From Psychrobacter sp. JCM 18900 (GTDB taxonomy: Bacteria; Pseudomonadota; Gammaproteobacteria; Pseudomonadales; Moraxellaceae), in assembly GCF_904846625.1 (NCBI RefSeq), contig NZ_CAJHBL010000001.1, positions 1 through 64,000 on the forward strand: a DNA stretch of 64,000 bases, written 5' to 3'. The notes beneath the pieces are model-generated. The model was given only the letters and a program-made list of their open reading frames with translations. It did not search any database and was not told the origin of the DNA. Below, in pieces: positions 44,424 to 54,180 of the stretch (its first letter is position 1; the number at the start of each line of letters is the position of its first letter). The translations under genes and the position numbers were made by a program.

Positions 44424-45386
44424 TCAAGGTTTACGCAATCCATTGCATTCGATGAAGTACTCGAAGGTTTCGGCAGACGTTTTTGCCAAAGAGTAACCAA
44501 ACTCTTCTTTGAGTCGCCTGTTACTCAGTACTGGGCGATAACGCAAAAAATTAACCTGTTCTGGTCCCGTTGGTTTGCCACCCCATTTTGCCACTTGTAG
44601 GCCAGCTTTAACCAAACCCACTGGCAGGGTCAGGAGCGGTTTATTAAGTCGGTTTGCGATATCCCTCATCGTCAGTGCACCATCGCCTGCCATGTTATAG
44701 ATGCCAGATTTGTCCTCACGAATACCTATTTCCATCGCGCCGATCACGTCTTGATCCCAAATAAACACAAAGGGCGACTCACTGCCTTTGAGCGCAAGCA
44801 CACGTGGTGCCATAAACAGACTGGTAATTTGATTGCGCGTATCAGCGCCTAGTACGGTGCCAGGTCGAAAGATCAGCTGCTGTAATTGTGGATGCTGCTC
44901 GCGAAAATCTGCAAGCATTTCCTCGACCTGCCTTTTGTGATCCGAGTAAGCAAACTCAGGGTTACCACGTAGGGCATCTTGCTCATCAATCCATTCAGGA
45001 TTGTCAGCATGATAGCCGTAGGCAGCACCCGAGCTGGTGAGCGTTATATGTGCGACACCTACTTTGATGCAGCAATCAAGTACGTTGCGCGTGCCATTGA
45101 CATCGATATCATAGTCACGAGCACGATCTTTTGACGCTTGTAAGATAGAAGCGAGATGCACGACATGGGTGATGCCCTCTTCTTTTAGTAGCGTTGCCAA
45201 ACCCTCATCGCGCACATCTAATACGTGAATTGGAAAGTCTAAGTCATCGCGCTTGCGAATATCTGTGCCGACGACATGGTAAAGATCAGCCAGACGATTG
45301 CCCAGTTGATGGCCGATGTAACCTGCGGCACCAGTGATTAATATCCGTTTATTCACTATGCGTTTATTCATTACGCTTTTATTCAT
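44424..45386 (-). CDS. NAD-dependent epimerase/dehydratase family protein (extended SDR)
   Basis: A 320-aa extended SDR: RILITGAAGYIGHQLGNRL (TGxxGxxG), HLASILQASKDRARDYDIDVNGTRNVL, and the Y-x3-K site as YSDHK in FAYSDHKRQVEEML. The family includes 3-beta-hydroxysteroid dehydrogenase-like and NAD-sugar epimerases; the operon context favours a non-sugar substrate. It begins within the last 8 bp of the BASS gene upstream, so translation is coupled. Confidence 0.85.
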   Translation of the reverse strand: MNKSVMNKRIVNKRILITGAAGYIGHQLGNRLADLYHVVGTDIRKRDDLDFPIHVLDVRDEGLATLLKEEGITHVVHLASILQASKDRARDYDIDVNGTRNVLDCCIKVGVAHITLTSSGAAYGYHADNPEWIDEQDALRGNPEFAYSDHKRQVEEMLADFREQHPQLQQLIFRPGTVLGADTRNQITSLFMAPRVLALKGSESPFVFIWDQDVIGAMEIGIREDKSGIYNMAGDGALTMRDIANRLNKPLLTLPVGLVKAGLQVAKWGGKPTGPEQVNFLRYRPVLSNRRLKEEFGYSLAKTSAETFEYFIECNGLRKP

Positions 45387-46266
45387 AGGGTATCCGTGCC
45401 CAAATTTGTGAAAGTGTCAGTCCTGACACCAAATGCCATACGCCCCAGAATGCCGTGATCAGCATCATGCCGCCTGCCTCTGGAAAAAAAGTAAATAAAA
45501 TAACCAGCCCTAGCCCTGAGTTTTGTATTCCTACTTCTAAAGTCACCGCGCGACGATCAGCGACTGGCAACTTGAGCATCAGCCCCATGCCATAACCTAA
45601 AGAAAGCGCCAATAAGTTATGACCAACGACCAACCAAAAAAAGCTATGAAAACGCTCTAAAAATAGCGCGAAATTGCTAGAAAAAGCGATTGCCACAAAA
45701 GCCATCAGCACGAGTAGGGAGAAAATACGTAATGGCTTTTGGATACGTACGACCAGATCAGTTAAGCGTCGCCCTGTTACCATCCCTAGCACTAAAGGTA
45801 ACGCTAACACTAATAGAACCAGTATCAGAATACTACTAGGCTCAATCGTTATCTTTGTCAGATACTCACGCGTGTGTGGGTTAAGCCAACCGTAAAAGGC
45901 AAAATTGACTGGTGTTAATATAGCCGCAGCGAGACTTGATACCGCTGTCATACTGACTGACACCGCGACATTACCGCGTGCTAGCCAAGTCATAATGTTA
46001 GAAAAACTACCACCTGGGCAAGACGCGACCAAAATCATTCCTAGCGCCAGCTCGGGATCGATATTCAACGCCCACGTAAATAGACACGTGGCTAGGGGTA
46101 ACAGAAAGAACTGAGCGAACAGACCTGCTATCGGCGCAATAGGAGACAAAACGATACGCTTAAAATCTTCAAGACGTAAACTCAATGACACGCCGAACAT
46201 CATCAGCGCCAAGATGAGATTGAGTAGAATCAAACTCCGTGGCTCAAACGCCACTGCCGCTATCAT
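45379..46266 (-). CDS. Bile acid:sodium symporter (BASS) family transporter
   Basis: A 295-aa second BASS transporter. Seen: ALMMFGVSLSL, ILVASCPGGSFSNIMTWLARGNVAVSVSMTAVSSLAAAILTPV, and EVGIQNSGLGLVILF. It overlaps its neighbours on both sides (4 bp with the monooxygenase gene as ATGA, 8 bp with the epimerase gene). It may import the substrate, or export the product, of the operon's enzymes. Confidence 0.88.
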   Translation of the reverse strand: MIAAVAFEPRSLILLNLILALMMFGVSLSLRLEDFKRIVLSPIAPIAGLFAQFFLLPLATCLFTWALNIDPELALGMILVASCPGGSFSNIMTWLARGNVAVSVSMTAVSSLAAAILTPVNFAFYGWLNPHTREYLTKITIEPSSILILVLLVLALPLVLGMVTGRRLTDLVVRIQKPLRIFSLLVLMAFVAIAFSSNFALFLERFHSFFWLVVGHNLLALSLGYGMGLMLKLPVADRRAVTLEVGIQNSGLGLVILFTFFPEAGGMMLITAFWGVWHLVSGLTLSQIWARIPYE

Positions 46267-47579
46267 ACCTCTGATGCCAATACAGGCTGTTCTGTTTCGA
46301 GCTCAGCGATATGCTTGGACAGCGTCTCTAAGTATTCATCTTTATTCACATAATATGCCATACGTGCAAGCTTAATATAATCATAGCCCCCATCGAGCGT
46401 TTTGCCTGCTCGCTTACGTTTCACTTTATTAAACTGTTTAACGGCTGCTGTATTTTGCTGACGCTGCTGAATATATAGTGCGACAAGCCTCGCTTGTTGA
46501 TTTCGACCCTCCCAGCCCAACCCTGCGGCCTCAACCATACCCATCATAAATAAATTATTATGCTCAGGATGAAAGACATTCATATAAAGCTGCGGCGCGT
46601 CATGATTGGCAGGCCAATTAAGCTGCGCGCGCTCAATAAATGGATAGTCTAGTAAATACCCAGTCGCCATAAGAATCAAATCATAATCATGACTTTCACC
46701 ATCACTAAAGCTCACTGTATGACCATCGATGCGGCGAATATCACGGCGTGCTTTAATATCGCCATGACCCAAATGATGTAATACCAATGAATTGACCACA
46801 GGGTGTGATTCGTACATCCGATAGTTTGGGTTTGGTAGCCCATAATCAGAAGGTTTACCGATGACCATACGAATCATCACCGCATCCATGCGCTGTTTAA
46901 CTGGACGCGGTAATTTTAGTTTTCCGCCTAGTGTGTCAATCGGCTGACCCTTGATAAATTTGGGCAGAAAGTAGTAGCCGCGGCGCAGACTGATATCGAC
47001 CAATTTGGCATGATGCACCGCATCAACGGCGATATCAGCGCCCGAATTGCCACAGCCAACGATCAACACACGTTTATCTTTAAACACTGACGGGCTACGA
47101 TATTCAGAGGAATGCATCAACGTGCCTGCAAACGTACCCGGCAAACTTGGGATATTGGGGGTGTGCAAAGTACCATTTGCCATGAGCACACCATCAAACA
47201 GTCGCGACTGCTTTTGACCATTACACTCACTGACTAAGCGCCAACCGTCGCCTTCAGGCACCATGCTGACCACGCGCGTGGAGAATTCATAATGTGATTT
47301 TAGATTAAACGTATCCGAAAAATTACGGAAGTACTGACGGAGCTGGGTATGATGAGGATACGCCGCAACTGAGTCGCTCATAGGAAACTCTTTGAACTCC
47401 GTCATACGCTTAGACGAAATCAAGTGGGCACTTTCATACATGGTGCTGTGCGGATTGTCGATATCCCATAGCCCTCCTACATCTGTATGTAGCTCAAAGC
47501 CGATAAAAGGAATATTGAGTTTTTGCAAGTTTCGGGCTGCAGCGAGCCCCATTGGACCTGCTCCAATTACTGCGTACAT
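46263..47579 (-). CDS. Flavin-containing monooxygenase
   Basis: A 438-aa class B flavin monooxygenase. Seen: the FAD site VIGAGPMGLAAARNL, the FMO signature FAGTLMHSSEYRSP (FxGxxxHSxxY), the NADPH site LIVGCGNSGADIAV, and MATGYLLDYPF near 300. The ATG at 47579 lies 5 nt after AAGGTGG; an in-frame GTG at 47588 is inside that site. It is the first gene of the FMO-BASS-epimerase-SDR operon and probably hydroxylates, or makes an ester from, the imported substrate. Confidence 0.88.
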   Translation of the reverse strand: MYAVIGAGPMGLAAARNLQKLNIPFIGFELHTDVGGLWDIDNPHSTMYESAHLISSKRMTEFKEFPMSDSVAAYPHHTQLRQYFRNFSDTFNLKSHYEFSTRVVSMVPEGDGWRLVSECNGQKQSRLFDGVLMANGTLHTPNIPSLPGTFAGTLMHSSEYRSPSVFKDKRVLIVGCGNSGADIAVDAVHHAKLVDISLRRGYYFLPKFIKGQPIDTLGGKLKLPRPVKQRMDAVMIRMVIGKPSDYGLPNPNYRMYESHPVVNSLVLHHLGHGDIKARRDIRRIDGHTVSFSDGESHDYDLILMATGYLLDYPFIERAQLNWPANHDAPQLYMNVFHPEHNNLFMMGMVEAAGLGWEGRNQQARLVALYIQQRQQNTAAVKQFNKVKRKRAGKTLDGGYDYIKLARMAYYVNKDEYLETLSKHIAELETEQPVLASEV

Positions 47580-47925
47580 AAGCGCCACCTTAAAAATCCA
47601 TTTTAATTATATAAATCAGTCAATTCCGTTTGACTGCACTTCTGGTGGGCGATACCAGCGTACTCCATGCCCCTGATAAAATAATAGCATACATTGATAC
47701 ATGAACTGGCTCAAATGAATAAATTGTCCATACAGACTACTTATAATAGGCAAACCAATCATCTGCTTTATACTTCTTTTTTGCTCGCTCTATACAGCCT
47801 AATCTTCTCCCAAATATAAAAGCACTTCCCTATTCATAGATGATGCTATTAGCACCTTATCGAGCGACAGCCGTACTTTACCAAACCTAGTATATTTAAA
47901 ATTGACTCAGTAATTCATTGTAATA

Positions 47926-47944
47926 GAAATGATTATCATTATAA
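47926..47944 (+). promoter_or_regulatory. Fur-box-like site upstream of TonB receptor
   Basis: GAAATGATTATCATTATAA matches the 19-bp Fur consensus at most positions, just upstream of the receptor ATG at 47961. Iron repression is expected. Confidence 0.8.
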
Positions 47945-47960
47945 TAACGATTTAAATTAC

Positions 47961-50285
47961 ATGCTGGAAATATTCATGCAACTGTCTCGCTTATCTGCTG
48001 CTTTGTTTCGTCTTAACTCTCTGAATGTGTCTGGCTCTTCTCTACGATTAGCATCCATACCTTCACGCCTAGTATCGACGAAATCGCTACCTTTAAAATC
48101 ACTATGTTCAGTCATCATACTAACTACAAGTCACTCGGCATGGGCGCTAGTAGATGATGCAGATGCTCAAACCACCCCTAATGTGGTACTGGACACTATC
48201 GTCGTGACCAGTAGTGCTGATGCGTCAGCAGATGGGCTACCTAGCGCATATGAAGGTGGACAAATGGCGACAGGCAGCCGCGTTGGACTCTTGGGCAACC
48301 AAGACATCATGGACACGCCGTTCTCTACCACCTCATACACCAATGAATATATCGCCAATCAGCAAGCGCAAAGTGTGGGCGATCTACTCAAAAAAGATCC
48401 TACTATTCGTGTGGCAAGAGGTTTTGGTAACTTTCAAGAAGCGTATTTTATGCGTGGCTTTATCACCACATCAGATGACACCATGTACAATGGTCTATAC
48501 AGCATCTTACCTAGACAATATATCGCAACTGAATTGTTTGAACGGGTGGAAGTCCAGCGCGGTGCCTCAGCGATGTTAAATGGCGCAGCACCCAGTGGTG
48601 GTAACGCAGGTGGTACAATCAATTTGCTACCGAAACGTGCTGGTAATGAGCCACTACGTGAAATGACGCTTGGTTATGGTCAAGGTGACCAAGGTAAGGT
48701 CGCGGTAGATGTCAGTGATCGCTTTGGTAGCGATGATGCTATTGGCGTTCGTTTTAATGCGGCTTATCAAGATGGTGACAGCGCTATCGATGATGAGTCA
48801 TCGACCTTGGGTTTGGCTGCCCTTGGTTTGGACTATAGAGGGGATCAGTATCGCCTATCAGCAGATTTAGGCTGGCAAGACAATAAGCTGTCAGATACTC
48901 GTCCTAGTGTCAATCTTGGTGGGGTGTCTAGTGTACCAAATGCTCCAGACGGCTCAAAAAATTGGGCGCAGCCTTGGAGTTATTCAAACGAGGAGGATGT
49001 CTTTGGTACGATTCGAGGAGAATATGACTTTAATGACAATATTACCGCTTATGGTGCTTATGGTGTGCGAAATGGCGAGGAAGAAAACTCACTAGCCACG
49101 TTAACTGTCAACAACATTGATGGTGCGGGTACAGTTTATCGCTTTGACAATACTCGAGAAGATAAAGTACAAAGCGCCGAGCTCGGTCTGCGTGGTAAAT
49201 GGCAAACAGGTAAGATTGATCACAATTGGGTACTAGCCGCTGATCTTTATGATCAAGAAGAAAAAGGCGCCTACGCTTTTGACTTTGGTAACCAACTCGC
49301 GACCAATTTGTACCACCCTACCGACTACGCTGAGGTCCCTTTTACAAGCACAGCAATCTTCGGTGGTAATTTAAATGACCCAAAATTAACCAACGAAAAG
49401 CAGTTTCAAAGCTTTGCGCTAGCAGACACCATATCACTGTTCGACGATAAGCTAAAAACCACTTTAGGCGTGCGTCATCAGAACTTAAAAACCACCAGCT
49501 ATGATGCTAATACACAAGCAGAAACTGGTAGTTATGATGAAAGCGCATGGACACCAAGTGTCGGTATCGTTTATCAGCCAACGATGGACTGGTCTGTGTA
49601 TGGTAATTATATCGAAAGTCTAGCATCAGGAAAAAGAGCGCCTCTAACTAACGATAATGGCACTGTCACTAATGGTGGTCAAAATCTAGATCCGTATGTG
49701 AGTGAGCAAACTGAACTGGGTGTGAAATACGACAATGGTATGATTGGCAGTAGTCTCGCTGTCTTCCGAACTGATGAACCGCGTGCTTATATCAACAATT
49801 CAAATACGTTTACTGCTGCTGGAGAAAATCGCCATCAAGGTGTGGAATTGACTGTCTTTGGTAGCCCAAGTGAAAACATGCGCCTCAATGCTGGTGTTAC
49901 TTACTTAAGTGCTAAGCAAAAAGACACTGGTGATAGTGCATTAGATGGCAATCGAGTGATTGGTGTGCCTACCTTACAGAGCAATGTCAACCTAGAGTAT
50001 GATTTAGCCGCCGTTGAAGGACTGACATTAACGGGTGATGTTATCCACACAGGCTCTCGTTATTCGGATAATGCCAATACCTTAAAAGTTGATGGTTATA
50101 CTACCTTAGACCTTGGTGCACGCTATCGCACTATGCTGGCAGGACAAAACGTTACTCTAAAAGGTATGGTGACCAACGTCACAGGTGAAGATTATTGGCA
50201 GTCAGTGGGCGGTTATGCAGATTCAGGCTATCTAAATGCAGGTGAACCAACGGCCTTAAAAGTATCGGCAACGTTCGATTTTTAA
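47961..50285 (+). CDS. TonB-dependent siderophore receptor
   Basis: A 774-aa outer-membrane TonB-dependent receptor: a long N-terminal signal region to ALVDD (an ATG at 47976 is a possible shorter start), a TonB-box-like stretch (DTIVVTSS), the plug (GDLLKKDPTIRVARGFGNFQEAYFMRGF, ERVEVQRGASAMLNGAAPSGGNAGGTINLLPKRA) and a 22-strand barrel ending in ATFDF with terminal Phe. It resembles receptors for hydroxamate or catecholate siderophores. A Fur-like box is directly upstream; an ABC exporter gene follows. Confidence 0.92.
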   Translation: MLEIFMQLSRLSAALFRLNSLNVSGSSLRLASIPSRLVSTKSLPLKSLCSVIILTTSHSAWALVDDADAQTTPNVVLDTIVVTSSADASADGLPSAYEGGQMATGSRVGLLGNQDIMDTPFSTTSYTNEYIANQQAQSVGDLLKKDPTIRVARGFGNFQEAYFMRGFITTSDDTMYNGLYSILPRQYIATELFERVEVQRGASAMLNGAAPSGGNAGGTINLLPKRAGNEPLREMTLGYGQGDQGKVAVDVSDRFGSDDAIGVRFNAAYQDGDSAIDDESSTLGLAALGLDYRGDQYRLSADLGWQDNKLSDTRPSVNLGGVSSVPNAPDGSKNWAQPWSYSNEEDVFGTIRGEYDFNDNITAYGAYGVRNGEEENSLATLTVNNIDGAGTVYRFDNTREDKVQSAELGLRGKWQTGKIDHNWVLAADLYDQEEKGAYAFDFGNQLATNLYHPTDYAEVPFTSTAIFGGNLNDPKLTNEKQFQSFALADTISLFDDKLKTTLGVRHQNLKTTSYDANTQAETGSYDESAWTPSVGIVYQPTMDWSVYGNYIESLASGKRAPLTNDNGTVTNGGQNLDPYVSEQTELGVKYDNGMIGSSLAVFRTDEPRAYINNSNTFTAAGENRHQGVELTVFGSPSENMRLNAGVTYLSAKQKDTGDSALDGNRVIGVPTLQSNVNLEYDLAAVEGLTLTGDVIHTGSRYSDNANTLKVDGYTTLDLGARYRTMLAGQNVTLKGMVTNVTGEDYWQSVGGYADSGYLNAGEPTALKVSATFDF

Positions 50286-50302
50286 GCTTTATTAGGTTTT
50301 AT

Positions 50303-50333
50303 AAAAGGGATTAGGCGCGGCCTACTCCCTTTT
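50303..50333 (+). terminator. Terminator after TonB receptor
   Basis: AAAAGGGA-TAGGC pairs with GCCTA-TCCCTTTT (one mismatch inside) around a 3-4 nt loop, 18 bp past the stop. Confidence 0.75.
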
Positions 50334-50368
50334 CTGCTATCAAAAATTTATTTTATTACTGAGTTACT

Positions 50369-52138
50369 ATGTCTTCTCGTACCACAGCGTCTTCTCGTAC
50401 GACCGCTTCTTTATATCATATGATTTGGGTGAATTATCGTCTGCCTTTTCTTAAAGTCATTTTGCTAAATTTGGTCAATGCCGCTGTCAGCGTCGGTATC
50501 ATTGCCTATATCAATCACACCTTTATTAGTCAGCCAGTATTTGACACTTTATCTTGGCTTAGCTTAGGGCAGTTTTCCCTGCTGGTACTATTACTGCTAG
50601 TGACAACATTTTTGTCGCAATATGCATTGACGCGATTGGGACATCGATTTGTCTATGAGCTTAGAACCAAACTGGTCAAACAAATCATCGATACTACCGT
50701 TCCTCAGATAGACCATTTGGGTAGTGCACGCTTACTTGCCAGCTTATCTTCAGATATTCAATCGATTACCGTTGCTTTTGTCCGTATGCCAGAGCTGGTA
50801 CAAGGCATTATTTTATCTGTTGGCGTTGGGCTATATCTAGGTTGGTTGTCATTGCCATTGTTGTTCATTGTGATGTTTTGGATTGTGATGACGATTTGGA
50901 TAAGTACTATATTGGTCAAGCATGTCTATACGCATTTGACCGAATTGAGAGAGATTAATGACGCGTTATATCAGGATTATCAATCGATAATTGAAGGTCG
51001 TAAAGAGTTGGCACTTAACCAACACCGAGCAGAAAAACTGTATACAGATGATTTTTTGGCTCATGCTAAATCGTACGAGAAGACCGTGACCAAGTCTGAT
51101 ACTTTTCATCTATCAGCGGTGAACTGGTCCAATATTATGATGTTCGCATCGATTGGTATCGTGTTTGCAGTGGCCAATTATCTAGATATACCAATGGGAG
51201 TTGCTACTACTTTTTCTTTGACGATTTTGTTTATGCAGTCGCCGCTCCTACATGCGGTGGGTGCGTACCCAACATTGCAGACTGCTCAAGTTGCACTAGA
51301 AAAGATACAGTCTTTAGAATTGGCCGAGCATCAGGCAAGCTTTGCGACAGATACTGTTGCACAGGACTGGCAGTCCATAACTCTGAATAATATCAATTAT
51401 CGCTATGTAGGCAGTAGTAATAGTAGTCATGCACCAGACACAGCGGTTAATGATAATGCTCAAAATAGCGATAACAGTGATAACAATCAGAACCCTGCCA
51501 ATAATATTTTAAAGTCCGTCAATTTAACCTTGCAACGAGGTGACGTGGTTTTCTTAATCGGTGCGAATGGTAGCGGTAAATCAACTCTTGCCAAAATCAT
51601 TACTGGTATCTTTACTCCTACTACAGGAACGGTACAAGTCGATGGACAAAGCGTTAATTCAGAGAACAATGCCGATTTTAGACAGCTGTTTTCTGCGATT
51701 TTTAGTGACCAGCATCTATTTAAACAGCTGATTGGAACTCAAGGCAATGAGCCTGATGCGGCCCTAGTATCTGACTGGCTGCATAAGCTCAATCTACAAG
51801 AGAAAGTAAGTGTGTCTGATCATAAACTCTCTACAGATAAGTTGTCGCAAGGTCAGAGAAAACGCTTGGCCATGCTAATCGCTGTCGCTGAACAAAAGGA
51901 CATATTGCTACTTGATGAGTGGGCAGCCGACCAAGACCCTGCTTTTCGTCGCGTGTTCTATCAGACGCTCATCCCTGAGCTAAAAGCCATGGGTAAGACA
52001 TTGTTTATTATTAGTCATGATGACGGTTATTTTGAGCATGCTGATCGATTATTACTGATGAAAGAAGGCCGTCTCATTGAGCTAAATGCCGAAGAGCGAC
52101 AGCGCGCCAGCAAAGATGCCATTGCTATGCTCAAGTAA
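50369..52138 (+). CDS. Cyclic-peptide-export-type ABC transporter (PvdE/SyrD family)
   Basis: A 589-aa half-transporter with six N-terminal helices and an ATPase domain. Walker A is GANGSGKST, the signature is LSQGQRKRLAM, Walker B is DILLLDEW, and the D-loop is AADQDP. This matches the PvdE/SyrD/YojI group, which exports pyoverdine precursors and lipopeptides. It follows a siderophore receptor, but no peptide synthetase is in the window. It may export a siderophore made elsewhere. A low-complexity Asn/Asp/Ser run (AVNDNAQNSDNSDNNQ) precedes Walker A, an insert I have not seen in the family. Confidence 0.82.
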   Translation: MSSRTTASSRTTASLYHMIWVNYRLPFLKVILLNLVNAAVSVGIIAYINHTFISQPVFDTLSWLSLGQFSLLVLLLLVTTFLSQYALTRLGHRFVYELRTKLVKQIIDTTVPQIDHLGSARLLASLSSDIQSITVAFVRMPELVQGIILSVGVGLYLGWLSLPLLFIVMFWIVMTIWISTILVKHVYTHLTELREINDALYQDYQSIIEGRKELALNQHRAEKLYTDDFLAHAKSYEKTVTKSDTFHLSAVNWSNIMMFASIGIVFAVANYLDIPMGVATTFSLTILFMQSPLLHAVGAYPTLQTAQVALEKIQSLELAEHQASFATDTVAQDWQSITLNNINYRYVGSSNSSHAPDTAVNDNAQNSDNSDNNQNPANNILKSVNLTLQRGDVVFLIGANGSGKSTLAKIITGIFTPTTGTVQVDGQSVNSENNADFRQLFSAIFSDQHLFKQLIGTQGNEPDAALVSDWLHKLNLQEKVSVSDHKLSTDKLSQGQRKRLAMLIAVAEQKDILLLDEWAADQDPAFRRVFYQTLIPELKAMGKTLFIISHDDGYFEHADRLLLMKEGRLIELNAEERQRASKDAIAMLK

Positions 52139-52175
52139 ATACCAGTAACATTTAATCTAAGCAATTTTTAAGCAA

Positions 52176-52207
52176 AAAAGGAGCGCCTTACTACAAGGCG
52201 CTCTTTT
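52176..52207. terminator. Bidirectional terminator between exporter and PepSY genes
   Basis: AAAAGGAGCGCCTT pairs with AAGGCGCTCTTTT around a 5-nt loop; T-runs on both sides. Confidence 0.85.
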
Positions 52208-52241
52208 ACTATATTAAGAACAACGATATCTTACCGTTCGC

Positions 52242-53747
52242 TTATTTTAACCATTTCTGTAAAAACCCAACTCGAGAAATCACAAAGAAGTCTAATAGTG
52301 CGATAGCTATAATCGCGATAATAGCAGTCGGAAATATGATAGCCACAACTAATAAAGGAATGGCAAGCGGCCACCAGACGGAAATATTTAAGCCGCGAGC
52401 TGGTGGGTTTAATCCCGCGCTATCACTCGCATGACGAGGGCGGCGCTGCCACCACATGATATAGCCACTGACACAAATAGCGATTACTGCTAGGCAAAAT
52501 AGCACATTAGCCAGTACGCTCCACCATCCGAGCGTGCCCATATGCAGCGCGATACCAGCCGCCATAAACTTACCAAACGCATTATAGTCATCAAAATGAA
52601 TATCAGCCAAAACGTTACCCGAATAACGGTCGATATGTACCGTACGATCTGCTGTCGGACTTTTCATATCATAACTCATTGAATCTTGACTAATGGTCCA
52701 GACGCCTGTACTACCTTGTGGTAGGTTCAATTGATAACGCCCTTCAAAACCGATTTCACGAGCGTAGCGATCCACCGTATCAATCATAATCGGTATATTG
52801 GCGGCGATACCATCTTTGCCCATTGTCGTGCCTGACACAGGCATCGGCGTCAGCTCAAGCACCCAAGGAACTTCTTTTGTGTCACCCGAGTTTAGAACAC
52901 TACCATGCGTGGGTGTTTCAGTATGCGCTTCAGACGCTGCTGCACCATGTACATGCGGCGCTGGTGTAGACTCTTGCATAGCAGCATGTTGACTGTGGTC
53001 AATTGATACGGGAACAGGTGCAACGCCCCACTTACCCGCAGGAAACTGGCTCCATGCTTGCACCACTCGCTCACCCCATACACCTGCCCATGCCATACCT
53101 GATATACAGAAAAACAGTAGCAATACAGATATCCAACTACCCAGTGTCGCATGAATCGTACGGATAAAAGAGCGTTTCTTCTTATTGGTTACCCTCTCGT
53201 TAGGTATCAACATAGCTTTGACTGATTTACGTTTTTGCCACCACAGATACCAACCAGACAGAATCATTAAAATGGTTAATGATGCCGCCGTTTCTAACAA
53301 ATAATCACCGACTTTACCAATCAGCAAATCACTGTGGATATCGTTAAACGTACTATAAAGACCGCTACTAGTAGGCACACTTTGGACGATATCAGCCGTA
53401 TAAGGATTGACTGCCACCATATTGCTTTGGTCGTCTGATTTTATCTGAAATAAAGCCACCGTATCGGTATCACGAGGAGCGATATATTTAACCAGTATGC
53501 TATCAGGCAAGGTGCTCAGCGCGTTCTTTGCTTGAGTAGAAACAGGTGATTGAACTGTAGACTCTGGCACGATAACCGTTAAGCGGTCGTTATCACGTCC
53601 TGCTGTGTTAGACATAAACAGCATACCGAGCGCCGTTATCGCCAAAACAACTAAAAAGGGAGCAACAAAAATACCTGCATAGAAATGCCAACGCCACACC
53701 GTGAAATAGCGCTGGTTATTGGTGGATTGGTTGGAGGGTGTGTCCAT
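52242..53747 (-). CDS. PepSY-associated membrane protein (iron-uptake-related)
   Basis: A 501-aa PepSY_TM family protein with four transmembrane segments (near the N-terminus FYAGIFVAPFLVVLAITAL, LLLFFCISGMAWAG, FCLAVIAICVSGYIMWW, and the C-terminal FPTAIIAIIAIALLDFF). The ATG at 53747 follows AAGGTC; the frame to 53849 adds non-homologous sequence. A His-rich segment (DHSQHAAM, HVHGAAASEAHTETPTHG) may bind metal or heme. Such proteins often accompany siderophore receptors and may reduce Fe(III)-siderophore in the periplasm; the role is inferred. It is divergent from the second receptor gene. Confidence 0.85.
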   Translation of the reverse strand: MDTPSNQSTNNQRYFTVWRWHFYAGIFVAPFLVVLAITALGMLFMSNTAGRDNDRLTVIVPESTVQSPVSTQAKNALSTLPDSILVKYIAPRDTDTVALFQIKSDDQSNMVAVNPYTADIVQSVPTSSGLYSTFNDIHSDLLIGKVGDYLLETAASLTILMILSGWYLWWQKRKSVKAMLIPNERVTNKKKRSFIRTIHATLGSWISVLLLFFCISGMAWAGVWGERVVQAWSQFPAGKWGVAPVPVSIDHSQHAAMQESTPAPHVHGAAASEAHTETPTHGSVLNSGDTKEVPWVLELTPMPVSGTTMGKDGIAANIPIMIDTVDRYAREIGFEGRYQLNLPQGSTGVWTISQDSMSYDMKSPTADRTVHIDRYSGNVLADIHFDDYNAFGKFMAAGIALHMGTLGWWSVLANVLFCLAVIAICVSGYIMWWQRRPRHASDSAGLNPPARGLNISVWWPLAIPLLVVAIIFPTAIIAIIAIALLDFFVISRVGFLQKWLK

Positions 53748-54080
53748 AAATGTGACCTTAAACAATCTTCGGTTGCTCAATGAACAACGTAAACCTATCG
53801 GTAATAGTGATACATCTGCTTGCAAGACCACTCTTAAAAGGTCTCGCAAAGAACTAGGATGACGCCGTATGATGACTGCAATACAGCGATGTAAAAAATC
53901 TACTGTAAATAATTGTATTCAGAATGCTGCTGCATAATACGAGAAAAATCTGAGAAAAACCATCGTTTAAAATACATCGTTCAAAACAGTAAGTCTGCGT
54001 GACTCTATTCGCAATACTCTGGCTTTAGCCCCTTATTAACAGTGCAAATACTTCTCAAAACTGTCTCGTTGTAATTTTTT

Positions 54081-54100
54081 AATGATAATAATTATCATTA
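54081..54100 (+). promoter_or_regulatory. Fur-box-like site upstream of second TonB receptor
   Basis: AATGATAATAATTATCATTA, near-perfect palindrome, fits the Fur consensus closely. It lies between the divergent PepSY gene and the receptor gene and could serve both. Confidence 0.85.
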
Positions 54101-54180
54101 GTGTTATTATTAGCGTCGTTGTAAATTTGCTTTAACTGTTATACATAATATTTAATTATTTTAGTCCAAGAGGAAATCTG

